Source of the DNA: TMED26 sp002694075
GTDB taxonomy: Bacteria > Pseudomonadota > Alphaproteobacteria > Thalassobaculales > Thalassobaculaceae
Direction: 5' to 3'
DNA: 43,151 bases
NCBI GenBank assembly: GCA_036160575.1
Contig: JAYYDT010000130.1
Span: 1-43,151, forward strand
The translations under genes were made by a program, and so were the position numbers. Below are positions 1 through 7,857 of this stretch, one piece after another. Under the pieces are notes generated by a model, which saw only the letters and a program-made list of their open reading frames with translations, had not been told where the DNA came from and searched no databases. Positions within the stretch are counted from its first letter, which is position 1; the number at the start of each line of letters is the position of its first letter.

Positions 1-2
1 TT

Positions 3-374
3 GTGGCCGAAATTCGCGAAAAATTCGAAGCCTATGAGCAGGCTTTGATCGACAAGGATGTGGACGTGCTGGACGCCACGTTCTGGCGGTCGCCGCACAC
101 CATTCGCTTGGCCATGAACGAGCATGGCTACGGCTTCGACGAGATTCACGCCCACCGCGTGGCGCGGCCGCCGGGACCCGGGATTAAGGAAAAACGTCTA
201 CGCCTGGATATCTTGACCCTGGGGCGCGATTTCGCCACCGTCAATCTGGTCTTCAAGGTGCGCGGCAAGGAGTTGGTCGGGCGTCAAAGCCAAACCTTCG
301 TGCGCTTTCCGGAAGACGGGTGGAAGGTGGTCAGCGCTCATGTCTCAACCACCGACGGCAGCGCTCTCTGGTGA
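3..374 (+). CDS. AtzH-like / HpxZ-type protein (DUF3225), 5' end outside window
   Basis: The 123 visible residues match the AtzH-like (DUF3225, SnoaL-fold) family, cone-shaped alpha+beta proteins found beside amidases of the AtzF/HpxY type. The signature FWRSPHTIR and the YGFDEIHAHR stretch lie in the first half, and GRQSQTFVR followed by GWKVVSAHVS at the C-terminus. Family members are about 125-130 residues, and their N-terminus usually reads through a similar VAEIR segment, so the GTG at base 3 is probably an internal codon and a few residues are missing. The family is thought to assist amide or oxalurate breakdown; no enzymatic residues can be assigned here. The next gene starts 25 bases downstream in the same direction, so both probably belong to an operon entering from the left. 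Family call is good, function is weak. Confidence 0.75.
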   Translation: MAEIREKFEAYEQALIDKDVDVLDATFWRSPHTIRLAMNEHGYGFDEIHAHRVARPPGPGIKEKRLRLDILTLGRDFATVNLVFKVRGKELVGRQSQTFVRFPEDGWKVVSAHVSTTDGSALW

Positions 375-399
375 GCGGCCGTCCCGTCAAGGACACGCG

Positions 400-765
400 A
401 TGACTGATGTGCCCCCCAAGGACAAACCCCCGGCGGCCTTGCCGGCCTGCTTGTTGATCGTCGAAGCCGAGATCGACGCGACGGTCGAGGACGCCTGGAA
501 CACGTGGTATGATAAAGTACACTTGCCGGATGCGCTGGCCTGCCCCGGGGTACTGGCCGGGCGTCGCTATCGCGCGACGGGCGACGCCGCGGTGACCGAC
601 CACGGTCAGCGGGCGACGCGGGCGACCCGCGCCTATGTGACGGTCTATGAACTGGCCGGTCCGGAAGCTTTGGAAACCCCGGAGTTCACGGCCATGCGTG
701 GCTGGGCCGAGTTCGCCGACGCGATCACCGCGACCACGCGGGTGTTCGTGGCGCGCGACGCCTAG
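400..765 (+). CDS. EthD-like dimeric alpha-beta barrel protein
   Basis: A 121-residue protein with the pattern of a ferredoxin-like dimeric alpha-beta barrel: a first strand (ACLLIVEAEID), a helix with WNTWYDKVHLPDAL, then PGVLAGRRYRA and a C-terminal helix-strand ending TTRVFVARDA. The WYDxVHLPD motif followed by a PGV...RRY strand is typical of EthD-like and DUF4286-like small proteins near degradation operons. An AAGGA at 389-393 sits seven bases before the ATG at 400, which is why this start is preferred over the open frame reaching back to 340. It lies between the AtzH-like gene and an MFS carrier in the same direction, fitting a small uptake and degradation operon. The substrate is unknown. 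Confidence 0.62.
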   Translation: MTDVPPKDKPPAALPACLLIVEAEIDATVEDAWNTWYDKVHLPDALACPGVLAGRRYRATGDAAVTDHGQRATRATRAYVTVYELAGPEALETPEFTAMRGWAEFADAITATTRVFVARDA

Positions 766-787
766 ACGGTCGACACCGGCGACGCCC

Positions 788-2035
788 ATGGCCCTTTTCC
801 AGACATCCGCGGCGGCGCGTGTGCATTACGCCTGGGTGATTATCGCCATCGCCCTTCTGGTGGTGTTCGCGGCCCTTGGGTTGGCGCGCTTCTCCTTCGG
901 CATGCTGCTGCCGGCGATTGCCGAGGATCTGGGCCTTAACTACCGCCAGCAAGGCTTTCTCAGTGCCACCTATTTCGCCGGCTATCTGGCGATTGTTTTC
1001 GTCCTGCCGTGGTTGGCGCCGCGCTTGGGTCCGCGATTGCTGTGCGGCGGTGGCTTGGCGGTCACCGCCTTGGCCATGTTCGTGATGTCGGCGGGCTTCG
1101 CCTATCCGGTGGTGGCGAGCAGCTATTTTATCGCCGGTCTCGGCAGTGCGGCCGCCTTTGTCGGCGCCATGTCACTGCCGTCCTTTTGGTTTCACCCCTC
1201 GCACCGGGCGCGTGGCGCCGGCGTGGCGGTGGCCGGCGCCGGGGTCGGGATTTTATTTTCTGGTCTCTTGGTGCCCCGCGTGACCGATGGTTTGACGGTG
1301 GCGCCGTGGCAATTGATTTGGACCGGGTTCGCGGCCCTGACCTTGGTGGTCAGTCTGCTGGCCCTTTGGTATTTGCGCAATCGGCCGGCGGCCCTAGGGC
1401 TCGCCCCCTTTGGCCGGGTCCAGGCGGCCAATGCCGGCTTGGCCGGCGCCGCCGAACGCGGCGGCTTTACCTCGCGCCGGGTCTGGGCGGTCCTCGTGCG
1501 CTTGGGCGCGGTGTATTTCTTTTTCGGGATCACCTGTCTGTCCTACACCACCTTTATCGTTACCACGATGGTCGACGACCGCGGTCTCACGGTTTCGACG
1601 GCTGGGCTGTTGTGGGCGATTGTCGGCGGCCTCAGCATTCTTTCGGGCGGGTTGTTCGGGAATATCTCCGACCGCTTCGGTCATCGCGTCGGCATGGTGG
1701 CCGCCCTGCTCACCCAGGCCGCCGCTTTCGCTTTGGTGACCGTCGACGCCGGCCTGATCGGGCTATATCTGTCGATCACCTTGTTTGGCTTGTCGGCGTG
1801 GAGCATGCCGACGATCATCTCGGCCGCCGCCGGCGATTATTTGGGGGCCGAGCGGGCCGCCGCCGGCTTCGCCATTTTGACCTTGATGTTCGCCGCCGGC
1901 CAGGCGCTGGGACCGGCCGCGACTGGGTGGCTGGCCCAATGGTCTGGGAATTTCTCCATCGGCTATGGGATGTTGGTGGTGTGCAACTTGGTGGCCGGCG
2001 CGCTGGCCGTTGGCGTGCGGCGACAGGCGCCGTGA
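788..2035 (+). CDS. MFS transporter (MFS_4 / YbfB-like)
   Basis: A 415-residue major facilitator with about 12 hydrophobic segments. The N-terminal half holds LARFSFGMLLPAI and the loop APRLGPRLLCG; the central break after residue ~200 (YLRNRPAALGL) separates two six-helix halves; the second half has the cytoplasmic loop GNISDRFGHRVG, a clear MFS motif A variant. The start at 788 is 22 bases after the preceding stop; the frame is open upstream to 647, but that part covers the EthD-like gene and is not membrane-like. The likely role is uptake or export of a small organic solute connected with the two upstream genes; the substrate cannot be read from sequence. Confidence 0.9.
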   Translation: MALFQTSAAARVHYAWVIIAIALLVVFAALGLARFSFGMLLPAIAEDLGLNYRQQGFLSATYFAGYLAIVFVLPWLAPRLGPRLLCGGGLAVTALAMFVMSAGFAYPVVASSYFIAGLGSAAAFVGAMSLPSFWFHPSHRARGAGVAVAGAGVGILFSGLLVPRVTDGLTVAPWQLIWTGFAALTLVVSLLALWYLRNRPAALGLAPFGRVQAANAGLAGAAERGGFTSRRVWAVLVRLGAVYFFFGITCLSYTTFIVTTMVDDRGLTVSTAGLLWAIVGGLSILSGGLFGNISDRFGHRVGMVAALLTQAAAFALVTVDAGLIGLYLSITLFGLSAWSMPTIISAAAGDYLGAERAAAGFAILTLMFAAGQALGPAATGWLAQWSGNFSIGYGMLVVCNLVAGALAVGVRRQAP

Positions 2036-2114
2036 CAGCCTGGCCCGCTCGCCGTTATAAAGGTGTCTTCGACAATTCTTCACGAGGCCGGGCACGGCCT
2101 CGGCGAATGGTGGG

Positions 2115-2369
2115 ATGATGGCGGCGTTAGCGCATTTGGGCGGCTTGCTTTTGGTATTCGTGATTTTGCCGTTCACGTTTATCGCCCTCTACATCGGCGC
2201 GGCGACGGCGCTTGTTTTGGCGCTGGAGAAATTCGGTCGTCGCGAAAAGTCCGGTGATCTGCCCGGTGACTTGGCCGGTGACCCGCCGCCAACACCGGTT
2301 TTTGACGGCAAAAGCGGACCGCGGGCGATCCTCGCCAAGCTCGGTCCGAACCGCACCACCGGTGATTAG
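2115..2369 (+). CDS. Small membrane protein, hypothetical
   Basis: An 84-residue ORF with one or two hydrophobic segments in residues ~5-40 (LLLVFVILPFTFIALYIGAA), then a hydrophilic tail rich in G, D and P, containing GDLPGDLAGDPPP and ending near LGPNRTTGD. The ATG pair at 2115/2118 follows GGTGGG at 2109-2114, only a weak ribosome binding site. It lies 79 bases after the MFS gene and before a small secreted protein. I do not recognise the family. The clear membrane segment and the spacing support a real gene, but the frame is short and could be chance. Confidence 0.42.
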   Translation: MMAALAHLGGLLLVFVILPFTFIALYIGAATALVLALEKFGRREKSGDLPGDLAGDPPPTPVFDGKSGPRAILAKLGPNRTTGD

Positions 2370-2476
2370 CGGGTATGGCCGCCGCCGAAACCGCGGGGGT
2401 GTCAAAAGCGCGCATGCCTTGCCGGCGCCGCGGCGCGCACCATTTCCAATTCACCTCAAAACCGATGGAGCGCACG

Positions 2477-2644
2477 ATGAAAAACGCGAAAGCCCTTACC
2501 CTTGCCGGCGCCGTCGCCTTGGCCGTGACCTTCGCCGCCTCGACCGCCATGGCCGGTAACTGCTGGTCCCATGGTCAAAAGGATACGACCGCCGAGACCA
2601 CCAAGCCGAAGCCGAAGACCAAAAAGGACGGCGCCAACGCTTAA
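2477..2644 (+). CDS. Small exported peptide with Lys/Pro/Thr-rich tail
   Basis: A 55-residue product. Residues 1-26 form a classic Sec signal peptide: MKNAK, a hydrophobic core (LTLAGAVALAVTFAAS) and an AMA cleavage site. The predicted mature part is only about 30 residues, with one cysteine (GNCWSHG) and a basic tail of KPKPKTKKDG type. GGAG at 2467-2470 six bases before the ATG selects this start over ATG 2465 and over the frame open to 2375. It is followed directly by a strong hairpin. No family was recognised; it may be a small periplasmic protein, and the single cysteine could allow dimerisation. Confidence 0.6.
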   Translation: MKNAKALTLAGAVALAVTFAASTAMAGNCWSHGQKDTTAETTKPKPKTKKDGANA

Positions 2645-2661
2645 GGCGCGTTCGTCACCGA

Positions 2662-2687
2662 CGGCGGGCCGCTGCGCCGGCCCGCCG
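2662..2687. terminator. Perfect 10-bp hairpin between convergent genes
   Basis: CGGCGGGCCG at 2662-2671 and its exact reverse complement at 2678-2687 enclose a six-base loop. It lies in the 48-base gap between the stop of the small exported peptide (+) and the stop of the acyl-CoA synthetase (-), where a bidirectional terminator would be expected. There is no U-tract on either side, so it may be only a pausing or mRNA-stabilising hairpin. Confidence 0.5.
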
Positions 2688-2692
2688 ATCAC

Positions 2693-4249
2693 TCACCCAA
2701 CAGCGCGTTTGTGACCTTCCCAAAAGGGTTTGCGTAGTTCGGTTTTCAATATTTTCCCGGCCCCGGAAAGGGGCAGCGCCTGGTCGGTGAAGCTGACGCT
2801 GCGAGGGCATTTATAGGCGCCAATGACGCCGCGGCAGTGGCGCATGATGTCATCACCTTCGGCTTGCACGCCGGGGTGCAAGCGGACCACGGCGTGCACT
2901 CGTTCACCCCATTTGTCGTCGGGCACCCCAATCACCGCGCATTCCAGAACTGCCGGGTGGCTGTAGACCGCCTGCTCGACCTCGGCCGAGTAGACGTTTT
3001 CGCCGCCCGAGATGATCATGTCTTTGACCCGGTCGACGATATAGATGAACCCATGCCCGTCCATATGGGCGGCATCGCCGGTCATCATCCAGCCATTTTT
3101 GACCGTCTCGGCGGTGAGATCGGGGCGATTCCAATAGCCCCGCATGACATTATCGCTGCGCACCGCGATTTCACCGATTTCGCCGACCGGCAGCGGCGTG
3201 CCGTCACTGTCGACAATGCGCATGTCGCAGCCAACCGCGCTGCGCCCGCAGGCCGCCAGCTGCACCGCCCGGTCACCCTCCAAGACATGTTCGTCCCACA
3301 TCAGCGCGGCCGCCAAGGGCGATAGTTCGGTCATCCCATAAGCTTGAATGAAGGTCCACGCGGGGAAGGTCTCGATCCCTTTGCGCAGCACCGCCTCCGG
3401 CATCGGCGAGGCGCCGTAGACCACCTTACAGGCGAGATCGCCGAAGGCGCTGGCCTCGGGATGATTGACCACCATGTTGACCATGGTCGGCACCAATAAG
3501 GTGACGTTGACCGCCTCATCGCGGAGCAGTTGGAGCACCGCGGCAGGGTCGAAGGCGCTGAGAAAAGTGTGGTGGCCGCCTTTAACCGTGACGGGCATCA
3601 GGTTCATCAAGTCGGCGGCGTGAAACATCGGCGCGGCATGCAGATAACGTGGTTTGGCGCCATAACCGAAGGTCGCTTCGGCGTTGATCGCGTTATAGAC
3701 AAGATTGCGATGGCTCAGCATCACGCCCTTGGCGCGGCCGGTGGTTCCGCCGGTATAAAAAATCCCGGCGAGATCGTCGCCGCCGGCGTCGGCGTCGGCG
3801 ACCGGCGCGTGATCGTCGATCAGCCGATCGTGATTGAGGGCGCCTTCCGGCTGACCGGTGTCGCCCATGAAGACCAGCGGCGCCCCGGCGGGCAAGGTCG
3901 CGCTCAATGGCGACAAGGTGTCGCCGAAGGCGGCGTCGACGAACAGCGCTTTGGCGCCGCTGTCGGCGAGGGCGAATTCATGCTCGGGGATAGCCCAACG
4001 GCTGTTCAAGGGCACGACCACCGCGCCCAGCCACCAAACCGCAAAGTAATACTCCAAGTATCGATCCGAATTGAGCGCAAGGATCGCCACCCGGTCACCC
4101 GTGGCGATCCCCTTGGCGCGGAGGGCGCCGGCCAGGCGTGCGACACGGTCAACCAATTGACGATAGGTATGGCGCCGCCCCTCCATGGCGGTCGCTTCCC
4201 TATCGCCGGCGATCTGCACGGCGCGCCGCAAAACTTGCGTGATATGCAT
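2693..4249 (-). CDS. Long-chain acyl-CoA synthetase (AMP-binding enzyme)
   Basis: A 518-residue adenylate-forming enzyme that would activate a carboxylic acid with ATP and CoA. The P-loop-like A3 motif YTGGTTGRAKG is at residues 165-175, AYGMTEL lies near the middle, the hinge region GGENVYSAEVEQAV is near residue 420, and the catalytic lysine of GKILKTELR is K499. Length and motif order are normal for class I acyl-CoA ligases. A GGGGAG box six to seven bases before the ATG at 4249 sets the start. Upstream is a 421-base gap containing a good promoter on this strand and an apparent thiolase remnant, consistent with a fatty or aromatic acid degradation unit that lost a gene. The acyl chain preference is unknown. 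Confidence 0.93.
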   Translation of the reverse strand: MHITQVLRRAVQIAGDREATAMEGRRHTYRQLVDRVARLAGALRAKGIATGDRVAILALNSDRYLEYYFAVWWLGAVVVPLNSRWAIPEHEFALADSGAKALFVDAAFGDTLSPLSATLPAGAPLVFMGDTGQPEGALNHDRLIDDHAPVADADAGGDDLAGIFYTGGTTGRAKGVMLSHRNLVYNAINAEATFGYGAKPRYLHAAPMFHAADLMNLMPVTVKGGHHTFLSAFDPAAVLQLLRDEAVNVTLLVPTMVNMVVNHPEASAFGDLACKVVYGASPMPEAVLRKGIETFPAWTFIQAYGMTELSPLAAALMWDEHVLEGDRAVQLAACGRSAVGCDMRIVDSDGTPLPVGEIGEIAVRSDNVMRGYWNRPDLTAETVKNGWMMTGDAAHMDGHGFIYIVDRVKDMIISGGENVYSAEVEQAVYSHPAVLECAVIGVPDDKWGERVHAVVRLHPGVQAEGDDIMRHCRGVIGAYKCPRSVSFTDQALPLSGAGKILKTELRKPFWEGHKRAVG

Positions 4250-4400
4250 TCAGATTCTCCCCTAAGCGCCCTTGGCGCCGTTTGATCCGGCGTCGGGCTG
4301 TCTCCCCGGCGCAGCCTAGCAAGTTTCGACAAGGGACCGCAAAGGGCGTGATCACCGCGTGACGGGCGCTGTCGTTGAAGGTTTCGGATTGTCTTTCGGT

Positions 4401-4494
4401 TTAGCCGCGCAGATCGGCAAGCGTCAGACTGGCGAGGGCTCAGCAAAGCGTCGCCTGCCCCGACAATCACTTCACGGCGGTTGATGTTCGCCAT
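4401..4494 (-). pseudogene. Decayed thiolase N-terminus (remnant)
   Basis: On the minus strand GGGAGG lies eight bases before an ATG at 4494, followed by MANINRREVIVGAG, which resembles the opening strand of thiolases (EVVIVGAxRTPxG). After about 14 codons the reading frame jumps: in the +1 frame the bases spell ALASLTLADLRG and then stop at 4401, matching the thiolase segment GGALASLxxADLG that normally lies 10-15 residues further on. The intervening RTPxGxFGG codons appear deleted, and nothing thiolase-like follows. This is the pattern of a beta-ketothiolase gene that lost most of its body while keeping its promoter and ribosome binding site. The match is short and read by eye, so chance cannot be excluded. 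Confidence 0.4.
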
Positions 4495-4564
4495 CGCCTT
4501 GGCCTCCCATCAACGCTCATGACCCTTCGCCCGGCACACCCATATCCGGGGCGCAGTAAATACT

Positions 4565-4594
4565 ATTATAACACGAATTACAGAGTATAAAAAA
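4565..4594 (-). promoter_or_regulatory. Extended -10 promoter
   Basis: Reading the minus strand, TGTTATAAT provides a perfect -10 hexamer (4565-4570) with the TGn extension. The -35 region 17-18 bases upstream is only T-rich (TTTTTA). The predicted transcript would start near 4558, leave a leader of about 64 bases to the decayed thiolase ATG, and continue about 300 bases to the acyl-CoA synthetase. The local AT-richness stands out from the GC-rich surroundings. Confidence 0.47.
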
Positions 4595-4670
4595 CGGCGA
4601 ATGCATGCCGGACCGCTGCGTTACGTGGTACGGGGGCGATGGGGTGCCGCGCCCACCCCGGCCGCGAAGA

Positions 4671-5432
4671 TCACATCGATTTGCCGGCGGTCCAGCCGCC
4701 GTCGATCACCAAATGGGTGCCGGTGCAAAAACTGGCCTCGTCGCTCGCCAGATAAAGAACCGCCTTACCAATTTCATCAGGCACGCCAACGCGCCCGAGG
4801 GCGTGGATGTTGTTGACGCGCGCATGCATTTCCGGGTCTTGGAAATAGCGTTCGGTCAAAGGCGTGCGAATGACCCCCGGACCGACCGCGTTGACCCGGA
4901 TTTGAAATGGCGCCAGGTCCATGGCCAATGCTTTGGTCATGCCGACTACGGCGTGTTTGGAGGTGGCGTAGGCGCAACGTGAATTGGCCGCCATCACCCC
5001 GAGCGTCGAGGCGGTGTTGACGATGGCGCCGCCCTTGCCGTCGGCGATCATCTTATGGGCCACCGCTTGAGCGGTTGTGAACACGCCGGTGACGTTGACG
5101 TCGATCACCTTGCGCCATTCGGTCAGCGGCAGTTCTTGGGCCGGCACGATTTCGCGGATGCCGGCGTTACAAAAGGCGATGTCGATACGGCCGGTCTCGG
5201 CCACCACGGCGTCAACCACGGCCTGGGTTTGGGCGTCATCGGTGACATCCAACAGATGGGCGCTGGCGCGCCCGCCCGTGGCACGGATCTCGGCGGCCAG
5301 GCGCTCGGCGGGTTCCAATTCGATGTCGGTGACGGCGACATGGGCGCCCTCGGCCGCGAACAGCAATGAGGTGGATCGCCCGATGCCGCCGGTGGCGCCG
5401 GTGATCAACGCGGTTTTATCGGTAAAGCGCAT
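4671..5432 (-). CDS. SDR family oxidoreductase
   Basis: A 253-residue classical short-chain dehydrogenase. The nucleotide-binding motif TGATGGIG is at residues 11-18, CNAG near 88-91, the catalytic serine at S142 (NTAST), and the YxxxK pair at Y155 and K159. An acidic residue at the end of the second strand (AVTDIE) suggests NAD rather than NADP. The C-terminal YLASDEASFCTGTHLVIDGGWTAG pattern is standard for the family and the length is normal. GGGGAG seven bases before the ATG supports the start. It precedes the acyl-CoA synthetase on the same strand, so a beta-oxidation-like or alcohol dehydrogenase role is possible, but the substrate is undefined. Confidence 0.93.
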   Translation of the reverse strand: MRFTDKTALITGATGGIGRSTSLLFAAEGAHVAVTDIELEPAERLAAEIRATGGRASAHLLDVTDDAQTQAVVDAVVAETGRIDIAFCNAGIREIVPAQELPLTEWRKVIDVNVTGVFTTAQAVAHKMIADGKGGAIVNTASTLGVMAANSRCAYATSKHAVVGMTKALAMDLAPFQIRVNAVGPGVIRTPLTERYFQDPEMHARVNNIHALGRVGVPDEIGKAVLYLASDEASFCTGTHLVIDGGWTAGKSM

Positions 5433-5535
5433 GGTTCAACTCCCCGCGGGCGTTTCGTCGAGGCCGCAGTCTACTGCCACCGTGGGCGGCCCGACAATGG
5501 CCGTTGTCGGCCACCGGTCACCCCCGGGGGGTCCG

Positions 5536-6798
5536 TCACTCCCAGAAATTGGGCTGGGCTGTTTGCATCGCCGAGGAAACCCAGCCCTTATTATGGGCCA
5601 TACCGTAGAAATCGAGGTGCCGGTCGGCCCAGGCCGGCATGCGGCGCATGCGGTTTTCCAAGGTCATGGCGATCTGGCGTTGGCGGAGACGGAGGGCCGA
5701 ACTCGGCGTGGTGCCATGTTCCACATGGGCGATCATTTCAGCGACCGCCGCCACGATGGTTTCCGAGTCGTGCTCGACCATTTCCAAACCGGCGTCATCG
5801 ATCTGCGCTTGCGTGGTCAACAGTGGCAAGTTGGCGGCCATCGCCTCGCGATAGGTTAGGAATTCGGCGGAGTCCCGACGCCGATAGCGTTTAAACAGAT
5901 TGGGATCGTCGAGGTAATTGTAGTTACCATAGACGTGCACGCAGTTGAGCCGGATCGCCTTGCGCCCCATGGCGTTGACCGCCCAAACCGGACCGGAATC
6001 CTGCATCACCGCAAAAGCGCAACGGGCCGCGAGATAGAGATCCAAATAGCCTTCGCTGTCGGTCCACGCCGGTCGATCATGGTAGTGCCGATCGGCGACG
6101 CCGATATCCAACCCGGGCTCGCCGATGCGGATCACCTGGTAGCCGGCGCTCAGCAATTGCGACACCGCTTGTCCGTAAAGCGCCGGGGTCGTCGTGCGAT
6201 GCCGATTGTGCGTGAGATTGGCCAAGTAATCGCCGGTCCGCACGTGAAGCAGCACCAAGGGCATGCCAAGATCGACCCCGCGGCGGTGCAAATCGGCCTC
6301 GGCGCGGGCGATGATCTCTGGCGAGGGTGACAGGCGGGCGGGCGTCACGCCTTGCACCAGGCGACGAAAAAACTCCACGTGGATACGCGCCGGCTTCCAC
6401 AGTAAGAGGTCAAAATTGTTGCCGGCGACGATCCCGTCATCGCGCAAGACACCGGCGAAGTGGATGACTTGTTGGTCCGTCTCCACGAAACGATAGGCAT
6501 CGTCGAACAGGTGGCGAATCCACGGGTTAGTGCCGGGCTTCGCCATCGGTTCGGTGATCACGACGATACGCGCGTAGCGGGGCCGGAACAGGGTTTCCAG
6601 GATTTGCATTTCGGTGATGAAATGGCCAATCCGAGAGGTTTGCGGCAGGATATAGGCGAGGGTCGGGCCATGCGCGTCGACATGGGGGGCGATGAGATGT
6701 TCAATCGCCCGCATGGTCTCTGGGCTGTGAACCGCGGTTCGCACGCGGGTGACGAATTCCTCTGACATCGGGCGGTGTCGCTGTCGTGAATAGTCCAT
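5536..6798 (-). CDS. TIGR04372 family glycosyltransferase
   Basis: A 420-residue protein with the layout of the TIGR04372 putative glycosyltransferases: an N-terminal Rossmann-like part (AYILPQTSRIGHFITEMQILE), a central VLLHVRTGDYLAN strand, GYQVIRIGEPGL, and a C-terminal donor-site region with YLDLYLAARCAFAVMQDSGPVWAV, where the DSGP turn resembles nucleotide-sugar binding loops, followed by GNYNYLDDPNLFKRYRRR. These proteins are usually found in surface polysaccharide or LPS regions. I chose ATG 6798; ATG 6768 (MSEEF) is an alternative and neither has a strong ribosome binding site. The minus-strand frame is open up to 7446, but that part lies opposite the exonuclease gene. It diverges from the exonuclease with 69 bases between starts. 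Confidence 0.75.
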   Translation of the reverse strand: MDYSRQRHRPMSEEFVTRVRTAVHSPETMRAIEHLIAPHVDAHGPTLAYILPQTSRIGHFITEMQILETLFRPRYARIVVITEPMAKPGTNPWIRHLFDDAYRFVETDQQVIHFAGVLRDDGIVAGNNFDLLLWKPARIHVEFFRRLVQGVTPARLSPSPEIIARAEADLHRRGVDLGMPLVLLHVRTGDYLANLTHNRHRTTTPALYGQAVSQLLSAGYQVIRIGEPGLDIGVADRHYHDRPAWTDSEGYLDLYLAARCAFAVMQDSGPVWAVNAMGRKAIRLNCVHVYGNYNYLDDPNLFKRYRRRDSAEFLTYREAMAANLPLLTTQAQIDDAGLEMVEHDSETIVAAVAEMIAHVEHGTTPSSALRLRQRQIAMTLENRMRRMPAWADRHLDFYGMAHNKGWVSSAMQTAQPNFWE

Positions 6799-6867
6799 CA
6801 GACCTAGCCTAAAACACATGTTGTCACCACCGCTTTTCGCGCGTGCCGACGGCCCTATTTTGACCCC

Positions 6868-7857
6868 ATGGACTGGCTTGATCGACATCTTCGCGTGGAC
6901 GCCATCGATACCCATATCGATCCCGGTTATCCGGTCGCGCGGGCGATCATCACCCATGGCCATGCCGACCACGCGCGCGCCGGACATGGCCAGGTGTTGG
7001 CCACCGCCGAGACCATCGAAATCATGAAACTGCGTTATGGCGCCGATTGCGCCGGCCATTTCCAAGCCCTCGCCTATGGTGAGCCGCTGACCATCGACGG
7101 TTTCACGGTAACCTTGTTTCCGGCCGGTCATATCCTGGGCAGCGCGCAGGTGGCGATTGACCACGGCGGCCGCCGGGTGGTCATTACCGGCGATTACAAA
7201 ACCGAACCCGACCGCACCGCGCCGGCCTTCGAATTGGTGCCTTGTGATGTGTTTGTGACCGAGGCGACCTTTGGCTTGCCGGTGTTTCGTCATGGCCCGG
7301 CGAGCGATGAAATCGCCAAGTTGCTGGCCTCGGTGGCGGCCAACCCGGGACGCTGCCACGTCGTCGGCACCTATGCCCTTGGCAAAGCTCAGCGGGTGCT
7401 CTCCCTGCTGCGCGCCGCCGGCTATGACAAGCCGGTTTTCATCCATGGCGCCCTCGACAAGCTATGCTGCTATTACCAGGACAAGGGCATCGCGCTTGGC
7501 CCATTGGTGCCGGTCGCCGGCCGGGACCGCGCGGAACTGCGCGACAGCATCGTTTTGGCGCCACCGGGCGCGCTCAAGGATCAATGGTCGCGCCGCTTGC
7601 CCGACCCGGTCATCGCCTATGCCTCGGGCTGGATGAGCATCCGTCAGCGGGCCAAGCAAAGCCGGGTCGAACTGCCCCTGGTGCTGTCCGACCACGCCGA
7701 TTGGCGCGAATTGACGGCGACCATTCCGGCCACCGGCGCCGAGGAGATTTGGATCACCCACGGCCGCGAGGACGCGTTGCAGCATTGGTGCGAAAGCCAG
7801 GGGCTGTTCGCCAAACCCCTGTCGCTGCATGGGCGCGAAGAGGAGGCCGGCGAATGA
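6868..7857 (+). CDS. Ligase-associated DNA exonuclease (MBL fold)
   Basis: A 329-residue metallo-beta-lactamase/beta-CASP-type nuclease. THGHADHA at residues 29-36 supplies the HxHxDH metal ligands (H30, H32, D34, H35); PAGHILGSA (H88) and GDYK (D109) follow, then TEATFGLPVF and LSDHADW near residue 275. This set fits the ligase-associated exonuclease family (TIGR04122) encoded with LigC-type ligases, and the next gene is exactly that ligase, overlapping by four bases. It is expected to process DNA ends before sealing. No Shine-Dalgarno precedes the ATG; instead TATTTT at 6856-6861 ends seven bases before it, so the transcript may be leaderless. Confidence 0.9.
   Translation: MDWLDRHLRVDAIDTHIDPGYPVARAIITHGHADHARAGHGQVLATAETIEIMKLRYGADCAGHFQALAYGEPLTIDGFTVTLFPAGHILGSAQVAIDHGGRRVVITGDYKTEPDRTAPAFELVPCDVFVTEATFGLPVFRHGPASDEIAKLLASVAANPGRCHVVGTYALGKAQRVLSLLRAAGYDKPVFIHGALDKLCCYYQDKGIALGPLVPVAGRDRAELRDSIVLAPPGALKDQWSRRLPDPVIAYASGWMSIRQRAKQSRVELPLVLSDHADWRELTATIPATGAEEIWITHGREDALQHWCESQGLFAKPLSLHGREEEAGE

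Larger units (their letters stand above)
4250..4670. other. 421-base gap without an intact gene
   Basis: Between the acyl-CoA synthetase start and the SDR stop (both on the minus strand) no frame codes convincingly. Three things are visible: an AT-rich island at 4557-4596 with an extended -10 promoter on the minus strand, a ribosome binding site with an ATG at 4494, and a short thiolase-like start that breaks within ~35 codons. The rest, 4250-4400 and 4600-4670, shows no further signal. Confidence 0.5.

Noticed and set aside
1009..2118. 369-codon open frame on the plus strand.
   Set aside because: Out-of-frame, arginine- and glycine-rich shadow of the MFS gene without membrane segments.
4006..4494. 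162-codon open frame from the thiolase-like ATG through into the acyl-CoA synthetase start.
   Set aside because: After about 14 codons it no longer resembles thiolase, and it overlaps the synthetase start in another frame; only the first 94 bases are kept, as a remnant.
6799..7446. The minus-strand open frame continues 216 codons upstream of the TIGR04372 glycosyltransferase.
   Set aside because: It lies opposite the exonuclease gene, which has clear metal-binding motifs; the extension has no family signature and there are ATG starts at 6798 and 6768.
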